NCBI GenBank assembly: GCA_025642065.1
Contig: JAODUP010000474.1
Coordinates: 348,501-412,500 of the forward strand
Direction: 5' to 3'
DNA length: 64,000 bases
DNA from: Paralvinella palmiformis
Lineage: Eukaryota; Annelida; Polychaeta; Terebellida; Alvinellidae
The position numbers and the translations under genes were made by a program. Below are positions 14,506 through 25,805 of this stretch, piece after piece. The notes under the pieces were generated by a model. That model was not told the DNA's origin. It did not search any database and saw only the letters and a program-made list of their open reading frames with translations. Numbering within the stretch: position 1 is the stretch's first letter; each line of letters starts with the position of its first letter.

Positions 14506-15448
14506 ATGGCTAAACAAGGAGCGGTGAGCGTACAATATGTAACCAACGTAAACATAGAACATTACTCTAATAGATTTTAATCATTGATGTATTTATTCTG
14601 GATTTAACCGACATTGTTGTCTTGAGCCATTTCACCACTAATGATGGCATCTATTCGCCGCATACAATCGCTGTAATGCATTTTACGTCGATATATCTTT
14701 ATTTTATCGGCGTTTTACTGGCATTTGACCAGAAGTTTCCTGTAAAATGATAATGCGGGAGCTATTCTTAAATACCAAAGATAATATCAAACAAAACTAT
14801 ATCGAAAAAAGTCCCTAAGAAGTACGTGTTCCAGCTAATGTTTATAATAATATTGGAGGCTTGCTGTATAAAAGGTATTCCGAGTTACAAGGATCGTTTA
14901 TATAATCCTGATAACAGTTTGATATTAAGAAATTATTTGAAGGTTTTTATCATTGTGCCAGATCTTGTATCAGGATAAAATAAGAATTAGAAGATTTTTT
15001 AACTTGTATATGATGTTTAGATATTTATCACAGTGCGGATTTGTTATATTTATACTGTTTATTTGTATATGTTTTATTTTATCTATATATGAAAAATATA
15101 TTACCGTATATTTTTGAATATTAAATAATTGATCGTTTTGCTCTTATAAATGTAAATAATTTTTAGGATTCTTTTCGCCATATTTCTATGTAGGCTGACC
15201 AAATATTTCTGTAACTGGTTCACTTAATGTAATGCGGCCCAGTATTTGTGGTGCTATAAATATTTTAAAAATTCATCTGACAGTGGTTTCTTTTGCCGTA
15301 AATGTGATATCAATATCCCGGAATTAGGTTCCTGTGTCCAAACTTTGACGTTCGTTCATCGAATTTCAGGTAAAAATTCATAATTTTTCTATGGTTAGTA
15401 TATTAAGACATATAATATTGGTTGTTGTTTTAGAAGTATTAGTAATAG

Positions 15449-15491
<43 letters not shown>

Positions 15492-16129
15492 TAATTAGCA
15501 AATTTAAACAATTATTTGGTAGACAATACCCTTTTCAAACGATTCTAAAAACAATTAACTTTAATTGCTATAATTAGTCACTCACCACATATACCTGCAC
15601 CTTATTAATTATCCAGCAGAATATGTTGGCATACAGAGAATGGCTAATTTAAACACATACCGAGTAAAACAATACTAAACACACATATACACATCACGCG
15701 CGCGCTCGCACATGTTCATGACGTAAATACATAACCCTTCTTGGCGGAAATTGCCGAGTGAAAAAAAAAAAACCATATATTCATAAGGATGCCATATATA
15801 GCTCGTACTTGAGACGAAGGCCATTATTTCAGCGTAATTAAGAATTAAAATATACACGTATTTTAAAATGATTAGCGTTTGATAAGATCACAGTTTTGAT
15901 AACTCAAAATAATAAATGACTGTTATTAGTTTCATCTACACGTCAAATGTTATTCTATATGTATTTTTATGTTGTAGCCGAACAATCTAGAGGGGGGGGG
16001 GTGGCCTCGGCGCTGATCGCACCTAGAACGTATGCTCATGTGGGCGATTACCTCAGGTAAGGAGATCATCAGGTGAAACATCCACCAGGCAGACGCACAC
16101 AAACGCAGGTAACAGTGGAGGGCATATAT
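14506..16129. other. Gene-free stretch
   Basis: AT-rich with no exon. It holds (TA)n at 15452-15488 and a short GC run near 15695. Sequence around 16010-16100 may be the head of the SINE that follows, but it is too degenerate to call. Confidence 0.5.
15452..15488. repeat. (TA)n microsatellite
   Basis: Pure TA run of about 36 bases. Confidence 0.95.
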
Positions 16130-16245
16130 GAAGGGTGTTTCATCTTTGACTTGGTTTCAACACCTTTGGAGGTCTCTCGGTCCATTTAATCTATCATGAG
16201 CACAAGAGTGGCCATAAAACACCAATCATCATCATCACAATCATC
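16130..16245 (+). mobile_element. SINE copy (plus)
   Basis: Shows GAAGGGTGTTTCATCTTTGA, CACCTTTGGAGGTCTCTCGG, TCCATTTAATCTATCATGAG and AGTGGCCATAAAACACCAAT, then a CATCAT-rich 3' tail. The order is that of the family in sense orientation. Confidence 0.75.
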
Positions 16246-16258
16246 AGTATATATATAT

Positions 16259-16609
16259 AGTCAGAATCCGTTAATCCGGACATCGTATATCCAACAAATC
16301 TACCTTCCGACACCCCAGCCCAGAAGGATGACATCTGTCAACTAATTCCGCTAAACAGACCTTTTTCTTGGATTTTTAATCTGGTATTTTATTGTCATAA
16401 TTGTTGAAAATAAATAAAGACACATAAGTGTCATTGTTTTTCCGATGGATGTTGCGTGTTATTTTTGTTACATACAACGGCATGTCTTTACGATCTAAAA
16501 ATGTGGGACACAGACTACCGCTATGTCACGGACTCGATATTCCAACATTCCCGTTTATCTGACATATTATCATATAACAAACCTTGTCGGATTATAGGAT
16601 TTTTACTGT

Positions 16610-16610
<1 letters not shown>
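16259..16610. mobile_element. pogo/Tigger-like MITE inserted in a TA microsatellite
   Basis: The left end reads CAGAATCCGTTAATCCGGAC (from 16262). The right end, on the other strand, reads CAGTAAAAATCCTATAATCC followed by GACAAGG (from 16608). The two share the AATCC...TAATCCG(G/A)C pattern of pogo/Tigger termini, and both are flanked by (TA)n, fitting a TA target. At about 350 bp with no transposase it would be non-autonomous. The left boundary carries extra bases (TAGT) before CAG, so the exact end is uncertain. Confidence 0.6.
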
Positions 16611-16652
<42 letters not shown>

Positions 16653-16992
16653 GGCCGATAGGTGGTAACGATAAGCACGTCTCACAACGAGTAATGCCGT
16701 ACTTCTAACGGAGTACATATTTTTCAGAATTTTCTAAATCGGGATCATCATAATCTTCTACAATATTGTTCATTGTAAACATGCTGCACGCATCATCGGA
16801 ATCTTCCATGTTATAAGCGACCAGGAGTTGTCATGAAATCAGCAATATACAGGAAAACACGTTTATTAATTAGATACCAATCACCAAATAATAACCAAAC
16901 ATTACAACAAGTATAGATCTTTATGTGGAAATAAGCTTAACAAATCATACAGGATGTGCTCTGAATACATACACTCAGTATTACCGGGGATG

Positions 16993-17025
<33 letters not shown>
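16611..17025. other. (TA)n runs and unassigned sequence
   Basis: (TA)n at about 16614-16646 and 16998-17025 with ordinary AT-rich sequence between them; no exon seen. Confidence 0.7.
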
Positions 17026-17027
<2 letters not shown>

Positions 17028-17458
17028 GATATATCAAGCTAAAAATTGTAAATCCTACAAAGGTAATGATAATCATATTGTGACATCTAATGCGATCTTA
17101 CAGATGTAGATAAATATCGGATTATAAATTATGCGCGCGAAACAATCACCGAATGGCATAACTCTGAACAATAGTGTTCATCGTTGGGAAATGTCTATCA
17201 GTAACGGAACGGGAAAAAAACACACTTTTGGTTACGATATGTTGATGTAGACGGCGAGTGTCATCGCGATTATATCCAACATCCGGTGGTGCCGCTAGTC
17301 TATGTTCTATGTAGAAACAGATTCAAAATAACTCACGAAACTGTCCCCATAACTCGGGCCAACCTATCGTCCACTATAGCGAGAGCGACATCTGACGATC
17401 AATAATAAATCGTAATCGATTTTGGGCAGAGAACCGATTTCGTTTGGTTCAAAATACA
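17026..17458. other. 3' flank of gene B
   Basis: Downstream side of gene B on the minus strand. I found no close AATAAA in the first 300 bases after the stop, so the 3' UTR end cannot be placed. Confidence 0.4.
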
Positions 17459-19791
17459 CTACGCGTCATCGTCGTCGTCCTCTCGGTCTGCTCGGAAAGA
17501 TTCACTATCCTCGAACGATTCGCGTGTCGTTTGATGATCCGAAGACTGACCATCTTCAGCGTCATCGGATTGCTCTTTGTGGTTGGCGTACGACAATTCT
17601 CCCTCGTCGGTGATAAATGACGCCGACTCGTCGGTTCTGAAATCTGCCGAAATGTCCGCGGCGACTTGGTCGACGGTCGTCGTAGTATCCATCGTTCTTT
17701 GGTCCGTAGAGCAGGTACTCGTAGAACAATTATCACGTGACGTATCTGGTGTGCGATCCGGATCGGATTCGTCCGGTGACCATCCAGTGTGTTCTACAAC
17801 GGACGCGTCTGACGATTTTTCCGTAACGGATACATCTGGCGTCTGTTCAGTAGTAGATACGCCCAACGTGTGTTCGGCGACAGACACCTCTCGCGTCTGT
17901 TCACTGACTGAAACATCTGGTGGCTGTTCGGCGACAGACACATTTGACGTCTGTTCTGCAACAGATACATCTGGCGTATTTTCGGCGACAGACACATCTG
18001 GCGTCTGTTCAGCGACAGACACATCTGGCGTATGTTCGGCAACAGACACATCTGGCGTCTGATCAGCAACAGACACATCTGGTGTTTGTTCGTTATCGGG
18101 TGTGCCTTCTACCTCAGCAGTCGCCTGTTTAGATGAAGAGTCATCGGAGATCGTTCTGACAACGGATCGGTCGCCAGCTTCGGCATCCGCATCCATCGTC
18201 GGCCTGGACGCCGAATCCACATCCGCATTCTTGTTGGTGTATGGCGTTTCCTGTACCTGAGCACGAGTCTGTTCCTGGTCCATTGGGATGGATCGCTCAT
18301 TAGCCTCACTGACGCCGCTGGATAAAGTACCCTCCGTATCCAACTTCACCAAGTCATCACATATAGCCATGGTATCACCGGGGGCTCGTTTCGCTCCCAT
18401 TTCCTGGACGGCCTCCTGTAATTGGCAGTGAACCAAACGAGTTTCGTCCTTGATCTTCCCCAACATCGTCTTGATGTAGTAGAACTGCCTAATGTCATAC
18501 AGATAATGATCCAGACACCGATTGACAGCCGACGCCTCCTTGCCTTTGCTGATCGTCGCTATCTTGGCGCGCATCGCGTTCTCCGCGAATATTACATCGT
18601 CGACGGAGACGGCCAATAGCGGGCCTTCCTGCAGAAGCTCCTTGACCAATCGGCTAGCTTCGTTGAAGCCCCCCAAGGCAGGTAGCACGGATTGGGGAAT
18701 GCGCTCTTCATCGTACGCTAACTGCACACTGGTCGGGTCGACCTCGTTCACGACCAAAACATCCGCCGGTCGATTACCTAGATTAAAAAAGGACGCCTTT
18801 GTATAGCAGACCTTTGACATAATGACAGATAATTGTCATTACCCATAATCCAGTAAAGGAAAGAAAAGGACGGCCCGTTCAATAAAGGTAATGGTTTGAA
18901 ATAGCAACTGACATGCGTTAACAAAACTCTCATTTAAGGTAGCGCTTCCTTACCAAGGATGTTCCTGACCTCACCAAAACAACCCACTATAGACTGATCC
19001 GTATTTTGGTCACGATACATCTCACTAATCTGCTTCCTAGTCTTCTGGAGCTGAACAAAGCGATCCAGATGTTTGTGGTATCGTAAAACGGCAGCCTAGC
19101 GAATGGAACGGGCAAAACGACTCAGTCACTACTGACCACGAGCCACATTAATATTCAAACATTCAGACAGACAAACAACCCATCTACAACGATCTCTAAG
19201 AAATGTTCTGCTAACACCACGACCTTCATTCGAAGACAAAAACAACGACCTAGTTTGAATAACGGCCGTATGATAGCTTCAACGACAACAAAATTTATTG
19301 TACAGACAGAAGCACACAATACAGCGTTTATAGAGGACAGCAAGCCACAAATAGATTCATGCTACCTCCATCTTTTCGTCGCATTCCGGTATCAGTACAG
19401 GTTTAATATCTACAGGAGCTGGTATCGCATCTTCCGGTATCTGAGTCTTCTTCAGCTCGTCAACCGGCTGAGTTTCGGCTTCTGGTTTGGAATATGACAA
19501 GAAATTAAGGGGCATATTAGAAGGGAAATGTAGGGTTCCACCGACGGGTAAAACAATCCGTCACTGGATATCTGTATTACGGTGGTCTAACAACCACGTA
19601 AATGTTATTAGCAGGTGTGTGTGTGTGTTATTTTAACTTTTTAGAGTTGACGTGAAAACATACCTTGAGTGGCATCATCCTTACTGGGTGAGCCTTGTCC
19701 ACCAGTGACAGAATCTGCTCTAAGATGTTTGTCGCTAAGTAATGGTGTACGTTCAGCTTCATCTTCCTGCTGACGTGATAAATATACAGAT

Positions 19792-19879
<88 letters not shown>

Positions 19880-20618
19880 ACTAAACAAACCTAAAGGATA
19901 ATGAAGCGAAGTGAATAGCTACGTCATAGTTACGTCGGGATTTGAATCCCGGTGTTATAAATCTGTATCCAGCTGCACTAGTAGCCCAGCCACAGAGGTA
20001 TCACAGTCAGTGACTGAGACAGTCACAGAGGTATCACAGTCAATGACTGAGACAGTCACAGAGGTATCACAGTCAGTGACTGAGACAGTCACAGAGGTAT
20101 CACAGTCAATGACTGAGACAGTCACAGCGGTATCACAGTCAATGACTGAGACAGTCACAGAGGTATCACAGTCAATGACTGAGACAGTCACAGAGGTATC
20201 ACAGTCAATGACTGAGACAGTCTCAGTTAAAATAAACTCATGAAGTGAATATAAACGATTCATTACTAAAAAGGAACAACCCGCATGCTAAATGGTAATA
20301 TTAAGTAGAGTTAATTAGCCTCTTCTCACAACCTCAGATATATAGTCGAGGGCAGACTACTTGGAGAAACATATATTCTACAAACACTGGAACGTGCCGG
20401 ATTCGAACCCACAATCTGGAGGTTTGAAACTCAGTGCTCTAACTACTAAGCCATCGTAACGTAATCGTATGACATAATTCGGACTTCTACAAACGACCAA
20501 AGTATAACCTTAAAACTAGAAGATGATACATCACGTTAACCAACTTTGTGGGTGAGTGAGAGGGTGAGTGACTGGGTTGGTTAGGCTCGACGATGGTCAC
20601 AACTGTGACATATGGCTG

Positions 20619-20684
<66 letters not shown>

Positions 20685-21791
20685 ATGCGTGATATTTCTC
20701 ACAGGCGAATATATTAGTGTGCCAGTATACAATATCCCACACTATCCCATAACTACTACCTCGATAAAGAAGTCAAATGGAAAATGTTCGAATCTGCTGC
20801 ATCTGAACAATATTCAATATATTAATGTCGTAAAAATGTTACATTTAATAACGCGTAGTGCTTTAGGTACATTCATCTTTTTTTAATTTCAGGTATTAAA
20901 ACGAAATATTTAAAGACAGACGACTGTCCTGAGATATAGGATAATTAGATGAAACATTCTGTAGAAACAGGCAATAATGGAATTCAAATCTACAACAAAA
21001 TACAGTACCAACTTCCCAGATGGGAAGGCCCATTCACCTGTTAAATCAAACAAGTGATGATGAACATCTGAAAACGATCACGTCAAATCAATTTTTTTCA
21101 AAAGCTACATTTACCACCGAGGAGATAGCTTTTATATTATATTCCCAACTGGTAATATAACTATCAGTTGTGAGACATCAAAACGTGTGTGTGTATGTGT
21201 GTGTGTGTGATGATTGATGTTTTACGGTCACTTTTGTGCGCATGGTAGGCTAAACGGGCCGAGCAACCTCCAAAGGTAATGAAGCGAGGTGAAAGATGAA
21301 ACACCCTTCAGATATCCCCCGCCGATATTCGAAGACTGGTGACCCTACACGCTACCGTTAGACCACGGAGGCACCCCAGTGTGTGCCTGTCTCTCTCTTT
21401 CTCTGTCTGTGTGTGTGTGATCTACTGTATAGCAGCAAGTTATCCAATTTCCTCAGATTATCTAGCTATAAATTATGTTGCCTGTGTATCAAATGAAATA
21501 ATTCATAGCAGGTCTCATTTTATGGATCTGTTCTGTTAGCTACCAGTACTACACTGGCATATAGATAGCCATGTAATGTGTACAATGGGAGATAGGGTAC
21601 TGGTATAAAAAGTATAGTACTTCCTTCAGTTGCTTCACTATTCTTGAAGATGGGGTGTATCGTTCATACGACTAGAACTACGCCCCTATTGGCATGTAAT
21701 ACTTCAGTTCAGCCGAAATGTTGCATTGATTTTAAACGGCGCCTGTTTATTGTTTCAATTAAAAGATGCAACTGAAGAAACGTTATTTATT

Positions 21792-21830
<39 letters not shown>

Positions 21831-22170
21831 ATTTGCTTCCTTTGGCCTTACCGGGAAAATAGGGCCGAGAAAATTAGATAATCAGTGTATCGATCGGACT
21901 GGTGCATCAAACGTTTCTGAGTCACCGACGAAAACACTCAACTATCACTCGAATTTGGTAATTTGTCGTCCTAACATTAATACGTCTTCAAACAGACAAT
22001 TAAAGTTCTGATTTCACAGTATATCAAATGGGAATTAGGCTATTTATTCCAGAAAGGACAATTATTTTAACCAAGAGCCATTCAGAGAAACACACACAGA
22101 GAATGGACAATTTCTTCCACACTTCAAAACCACTCACCTGTGCCTCTTCTTTCGAACAGCAGCAGCCCAT
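17459..22170 (-). CDS. Gene B: acylated, repeat-bearing acidic protein (571 residues), family unknown
   Basis: Five exons with matching phases: 22170-22138, 19769-19664, 19481-19366, 19095-18954 and 18777-17459. The protein starts MGCCCSKEEAQ: Gly2, Ser6 and Lys7 fit N-myristoylation and Cys3-5 fit palmitoylation, so a peripheral membrane protein is inferred. Residues 17-22 (ERTPLL region) fit an acidic dileucine sorting signal. Exons 4-5 (about 86-270) look helical and charged, with LRYHKHLDRFVQLQ and a second helical stretch. Residues 364-462 are eleven 9-residue repeats, consensus TPDVSVAEQ. The end is acidic (EDDDDDA). The start resembles LAMTOR1 but the rest does not, so I name no family. 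Exon 3 uses a weak donor (GAG|gtagca); reading through it meets TGA at 19358, giving an 87-residue short form. Exon 2 has tandem acceptors (cagcag). The join of exons 1-3 to 4-5 rests on phase agreement. Confidence 0.72.
17789..18085 (-). repeat. 27-bp coding repeat, eleven copies, in gene B
   Basis: Eleven consecutive 27-base units code for 9-residue repeats around TPDVSVAEQ. The upstream units are nearly identical; the last four are more diverged (for example TREVSVAEH and SSDASVVEH), as expected when an array grows from one end. The period is a multiple of three, so length changes keep the frame. Confidence 0.93.
19796..19877. repeat. (CA)n(TA)n microsatellite in gene B intron 1
   Basis: About 28 bases of CA followed by about 52 bases of TA, beginning some 25 bases upstream of exon 2 on the minus strand. 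Confidence 0.95.
19999..20228. repeat. 33-bp minisatellite, seven copies, in gene B intron 1
   Basis: Seven units of GAGGTATCACAGTCARTGAC followed by TGAGACAGTCACA, spaced 33 bases. Each contains the near-palindrome CAGTCARTGACTG. Both strands stay open through the array because 33 is a multiple of three, but it lies inside an intron and I do not call a gene. Confidence 0.92.
20391..20460 (-). mobile_element. tRNA-derived SINE head in gene B intron 1
   Basis: On the minus strand it reads GATGGCTTAGTAGTTAGAGC (A-box-like) and then GTGGGTTCGAATCCGGCACG (a good B box). The stems do not pair well enough for a working tRNA, so this is a pol III promoter relic of a SINE or a tRNA pseudogene. Confidence 0.65.
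20621..20684. repeat. (GT)n microsatellite
   Basis: Pure GT run of about 64 bases inside gene B intron 1. Confidence 0.97.
21205..21380 (-). mobile_element. Full-length tRNA-derived SINE (reference copy)
   Basis: The most complete copy of the main dispersed family. On the minus strand it begins GGTGCCTCCGTGGTCTAACG followed by GTAGCGTG (A box), then AGTCTTCGAATATCGG (B box). A conserved body follows, with GAAGGGTGTTTCATCTTTCA, CGCTTCATTACCTTTGGAGG, TCGGCCCGTTTAGCCTACCA and AAAGTGACCGTAAAACATCA, and then a TCA-rich tail. Gene B intron 1 hosts it. Confidence 0.8.
21796..21828. repeat. (TA)n microsatellite
   Basis: Pure TA run of about 32 bases. Confidence 0.95.
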
Positions 22171-24317
22171 GTCGTCGTATTGTGTATCTAACTGGGACTG
22201 TTTTATGACGAATCGTGATCCTGATACGAGTCAGAGCCGGACGAAGAAACTTATCTAAACTCACCCTGAATAAAACAACAAGAATTGGAGTCACATGATA
22301 CGGCTATAATATAAACGGAAGTGTTCAATACGGGGGGGGGTCGGGCGGATAACAGTTTTAAGTCATCTGACTTCGTCTACGGTGTTGTTGTTTTTGTTGT
22401 TGTGCGTACTATGGTAAACAAACAAATGGTAAAATTCGGCGTTTGTGCGTTACATTTTCCAGTACATGTCCATCGTACAACACTCCGAAAGCATGACAAA
22501 CGAAGGATGAGCGAAATCGAGTCAATGCCAATGATTGAATGAACGTCCAAAACAATAACAGGAAATTCTGCCACTATATACACTGTCAGAGTGCAATTAG
22601 TGCTATAGTAAGCGCTGTAGTAGTCTGTCAGTCTCCGCTAGTGTAATGTTTAGTGTATATATTATACACACACACACGTTTCAACGTCGACTTGGACGAG
22701 TGCCAAAGACGGCTAGCTCCTGTCAACTGCGTTGCGTAGAATTTGGCGGCAGCCGTGGGGATGTTGCTCCAGTCCGCGGCGCGTACGCATTGCGGACACT
22801 GGGTACATAAACTGGATGATAAATACCTGTATATGGGATGTTCCAAACCGACCGTTTCGGATAACAGTTCCAGGTGAGAGAATGGCGACAAAAACACGGG
22901 TTTGTTGCGTGGTACGAGCTCCTTTACGTCTGGATGGTGCGATTGTTTGTTTACATCTACCCATGTGTATGTGTGCCAGTCACATGCCGCTCACCGTACA
23001 GTATGTGTGTGTGTATGTGCTCAAAGATATGGCGGAGGAACACTCCACTTCGTCTAACTATCAGGCTTCACGAAAAGTGCGCGTGGATAGTACATATTAT
23101 CTACCATCCACACGCACGTGCACGCACACACATCAGAGATAAGTTATAATAAGGAGTTTTTAGGCCTATACAGAACGGAACTTAGTCTTTGCCGATGAAC
23201 GTTCAGTACTACTACTAGTTCTAAACAGAAGTAGTAAGTACCTCAGTCATTGGCTCATTGCAATTCCATGAATTAATTACTTGTTTAGCCTGATGGCAGG
23301 CAAAACTATAAACTCTATTTGCTATTTATGATAATAATTTCAGAATGGGTTATTTAATACAGTATTATTACATTTCACCAGTTAGTGCGAGATTATTAAG
23401 TTTTTCCTCCAGCTTGGCCTAGCTAGACACAAAAATAATAGTACGTGCATTATGTAATATGTTTGATGTAGATGCGAAACCTCTGACAAAGGAACCTTTA
23501 TGGATGAAATATCTGTGAATGAAAACAATGGCCTGAAAATCAGAAGAGAAGTGTGCTATCAACACAGAACATTTAGAGTATGTGCCATTTTTACACTGTT
23601 AAATCTATTGTTAACTTACCCTGATATACTAAATGACAGGAATATGTAAAATCCAATTTATTTAATTTCTTTGATCAAGTTAACTAAGTCTGTTGATAGC
23701 ATTCTGATAGTGCAGTGGATAATGTACTGCACAACAAATATCCAGATCACCATTCAATTCCCAGTAAGGGATTGCCTTAAGGGATTGCCCCTTGACCAAT
23801 GCTGATATTAAATATACCACTCACTCCCACACTCATTTATCACTGAGTTTTTTTTGTGATATATTTAAAAGTTGTGTGTGTGTGAAATATGATATTTAAT
23901 TAACCATTTGAAATTATTTTGATGAATCTCATCTGACATTAAGCATGCGCTAGTATTTTATGATTTCATAATATTAAATATAGTTAATACCCAATAGTTC
24001 TGTAATAATAATAATAGCCAAAAGGACAGTTGTTAATGTTGCTGAGATACAAGTCTAGTCTGTAATTAATTCATCATTAAGCGGATACCAATTCTAGATA
24101 AATTTACAATTTTAAAGCGGTAACATACCTGACAGATATAATCTGGTCAGTTATTAGACTGGAAGACAAAATCCCTATATTATGGTGCAGCATCGGAGAT
24201 TTGAACCCTTAGCCTCATGTCTGCCATTACCTTCAGGATACAGTCTCCAACTCTAACTGACTTCGCTATAAAATTACTGGGCAGCCATATTTGTGTACTT
24301 TCTCTAAACATGCATCG
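22171..24317. other. 5' flank of gene B and intergenic DNA
   Basis: The first kilobase upstream of gene B is richer in G+C and CpG around 22680-22800 and 22860-23110 and probably holds its promoter and 5' UTR; no TATA box or start site is clear. Both-strand open frames at 22628-23149 look like shadows of this composition. A short tRNA-like SINE relic lies at about 23700-23790 (TAGTGCAGTGGATAATG and a damaged B box). Confidence 0.45.
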
Positions 24318-24399
24318 CTTAAATGGTAGCATGGTTGGCCACAGATTTCCAGCACTTGGTGTACCTGTGTCTTAAAGGTGTTTCATCTTTTACTCTACC

Positions 24400-25725
24400 C
24401 AGGGTTGGCAAGTTTATGACACAATGTCCAAAACCATGGATTAATCCAGGGTTTATGATGTCATGTTATAAACAGGTTTATGGCAGTTTATGACATGCTA
24501 GCGTCATAAACTGTCAAAAGCATATATTTTATAATATAGATATTGGCATAGCCAACAACTGTGTGACATATTTTCCAAGATATACCTGAAAAGTAGTTTA
24601 GAACGGCTGAAATTATTAATATTATAATATTAAAAGAAAATGTATTATACAATAAGTTAGTGCCTGATTATTAGACTATGGTAATCATACACTGGTATTG
24701 TTTGAAGCCAAAATCAATTGGCTTGATTAGTCTGCCATTTGTTTCTAGAGCTTAGGGGGACAGTATTATTTTAATAGAACTATTCATTAATTGGGTGACA
24801 AGCATGACACTGCCCTCTTGGGTTGATGCTGGTATTTATCTGTGGCTGACTATGCATTGACAGTGACTTAATGATCCTTAATGTGGCAAGAGCGAAAGAT
24901 ATCTGCTACCAGACATGGGGTAAATTCAATTCTGGAATTTTTTTTTAATGGAATTGATAAAGTTGGAATTGAAGTTTGCTACAAACAAATTTAATCCACA
25001 AATTAATTTACCATTGAATTTTTTCATTCAGAAATATTCCTTCCATGACAATCTTACTTGGAATATAAGATACTCGGACTAGGCATTCCAAGTACGTACT
25101 CAGAGTACCTACTCATCGTAAAAAGTAGTACGTAAAAAATGGAATTATAATTGATGCAATTGGAATTTATAAATTTGATGTGGATTTGACAGAATGGAAT
25201 TGAGTGGAATTGTAATTAACAAAATAGAATTGACCCCATGTCTGTCTGCCACTCTGATTCATTAGTCCATCTTATAGCTTTCATATTAAACAGCCAAGCT
25301 TGTATTTTGTCACAAGGACTTTGTGATTTCATGATTATTGATGACTGACGTATCAAATGGACTGATTCAATTGTACATATATGAAAGATGTGAGAGTCTG
25401 TCATAGTTACTGAATAAAATATATCTCCAAATTATTTCTGTTATTACTGAATTGGAAAAAATGTAAGATAGACCAACATAAAATATTATTTTACATTGAT
25501 GTTTGTAATATATAAATATATTAATTCTGATATAATGAGAATCCACAGAAAGTTTTAACCAAAATAGATCAAAAGTGCAAATTAAAAATTACAATCACAA
25601 AATATAGTGAATAAAAAGGTTTACGACAGTTTAAGAAGATGTATGACGTCATAAAGGTATTTACGACGGGTTTATGACACTGTCATGTCATAAACAGGTT
25701 TACGACTGTCATACACCCAACCCTG
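24400..25725. mobile_element. Non-autonomous hAT-type element, 1326 bp
   Basis: It begins CAGGGTTGGCAAGTTTATGA and ends with the inverted partner CCAACCCTG. The 8-bp target site duplication ACTCTACC is perfect on both sides (24392-24399 and 25726-25733). An 8-bp duplication with CAGGG-type ends is the signature of hAT transposons. No transposase frame is present, so it depended on an enzyme made elsewhere. Confidence 0.88.
24910..25244. mobile_element. MITE family 2 copy, 335 bp, nested in the hAT-type element
   Basis: Inverted termini CAGACATGGGGTAAATTCAA on the left and GAATTGACCCCATGTCTG on the right. The flanks TCTGCTAC and TCTGCCAC form an 8-bp duplication with one mismatch. The interior is very AT-rich, repeating GGAATTGATAAA-like phrases. 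Confidence 0.85.
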
Positions 25726-25805
25726 ACTCTACCTCATTTATATTTTAAAGTGCTTTGTCCATTTAGCTTGCCATGTGCACAAAAGTGATCATAAAAGAAT
25801 ATCAT

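Larger units (their letters stand above)
24318..25805 (+). mobile_element. SINE copy split by a nested transposon
   Basis: The left part (24318-24399) carries AATGGTAGCATGG and AAAGGTGTTTCATCTTTTAC. The right part (from 25726) resumes with TAAAGTGCTTTGTCCATTTA, GCTTGCCATGTGCACAAAAG and TGATCATAAAAG. The two halves join exactly at the 8-bp duplication ACTCTACC. Confidence 0.85.

Noticed and set aside
17577..18132. Plus-strand frames opposite gene B
   Set aside because: Shadows of the coding 27-bp repeat on the other strand.
18778..18820. ATG at 18820 (MSKVCYTK...) as the start of gene B
   Set aside because: A strong acceptor (ttaatctag) lies downstream at 18778, and the exon at 19095-18954 joins it in phase, so the ATG is more likely intronic.
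19911..20263. Frames of about 100 codons on both strands with TEVSQSMTETV-like repeats
   Set aside because: Generated by the 33-bp intronic minisatellite; both strands open equally.
20391..20460. A functional tRNA gene
   Set aside because: A and B boxes are present but acceptor and anticodon stems do not pair, and the loop length is wrong.
22628..23149. Frames on both strands upstream of gene B
   Set aside because: They overlap on opposite strands in a GC-richer segment with no splice logic; likely promoter or UTR composition.
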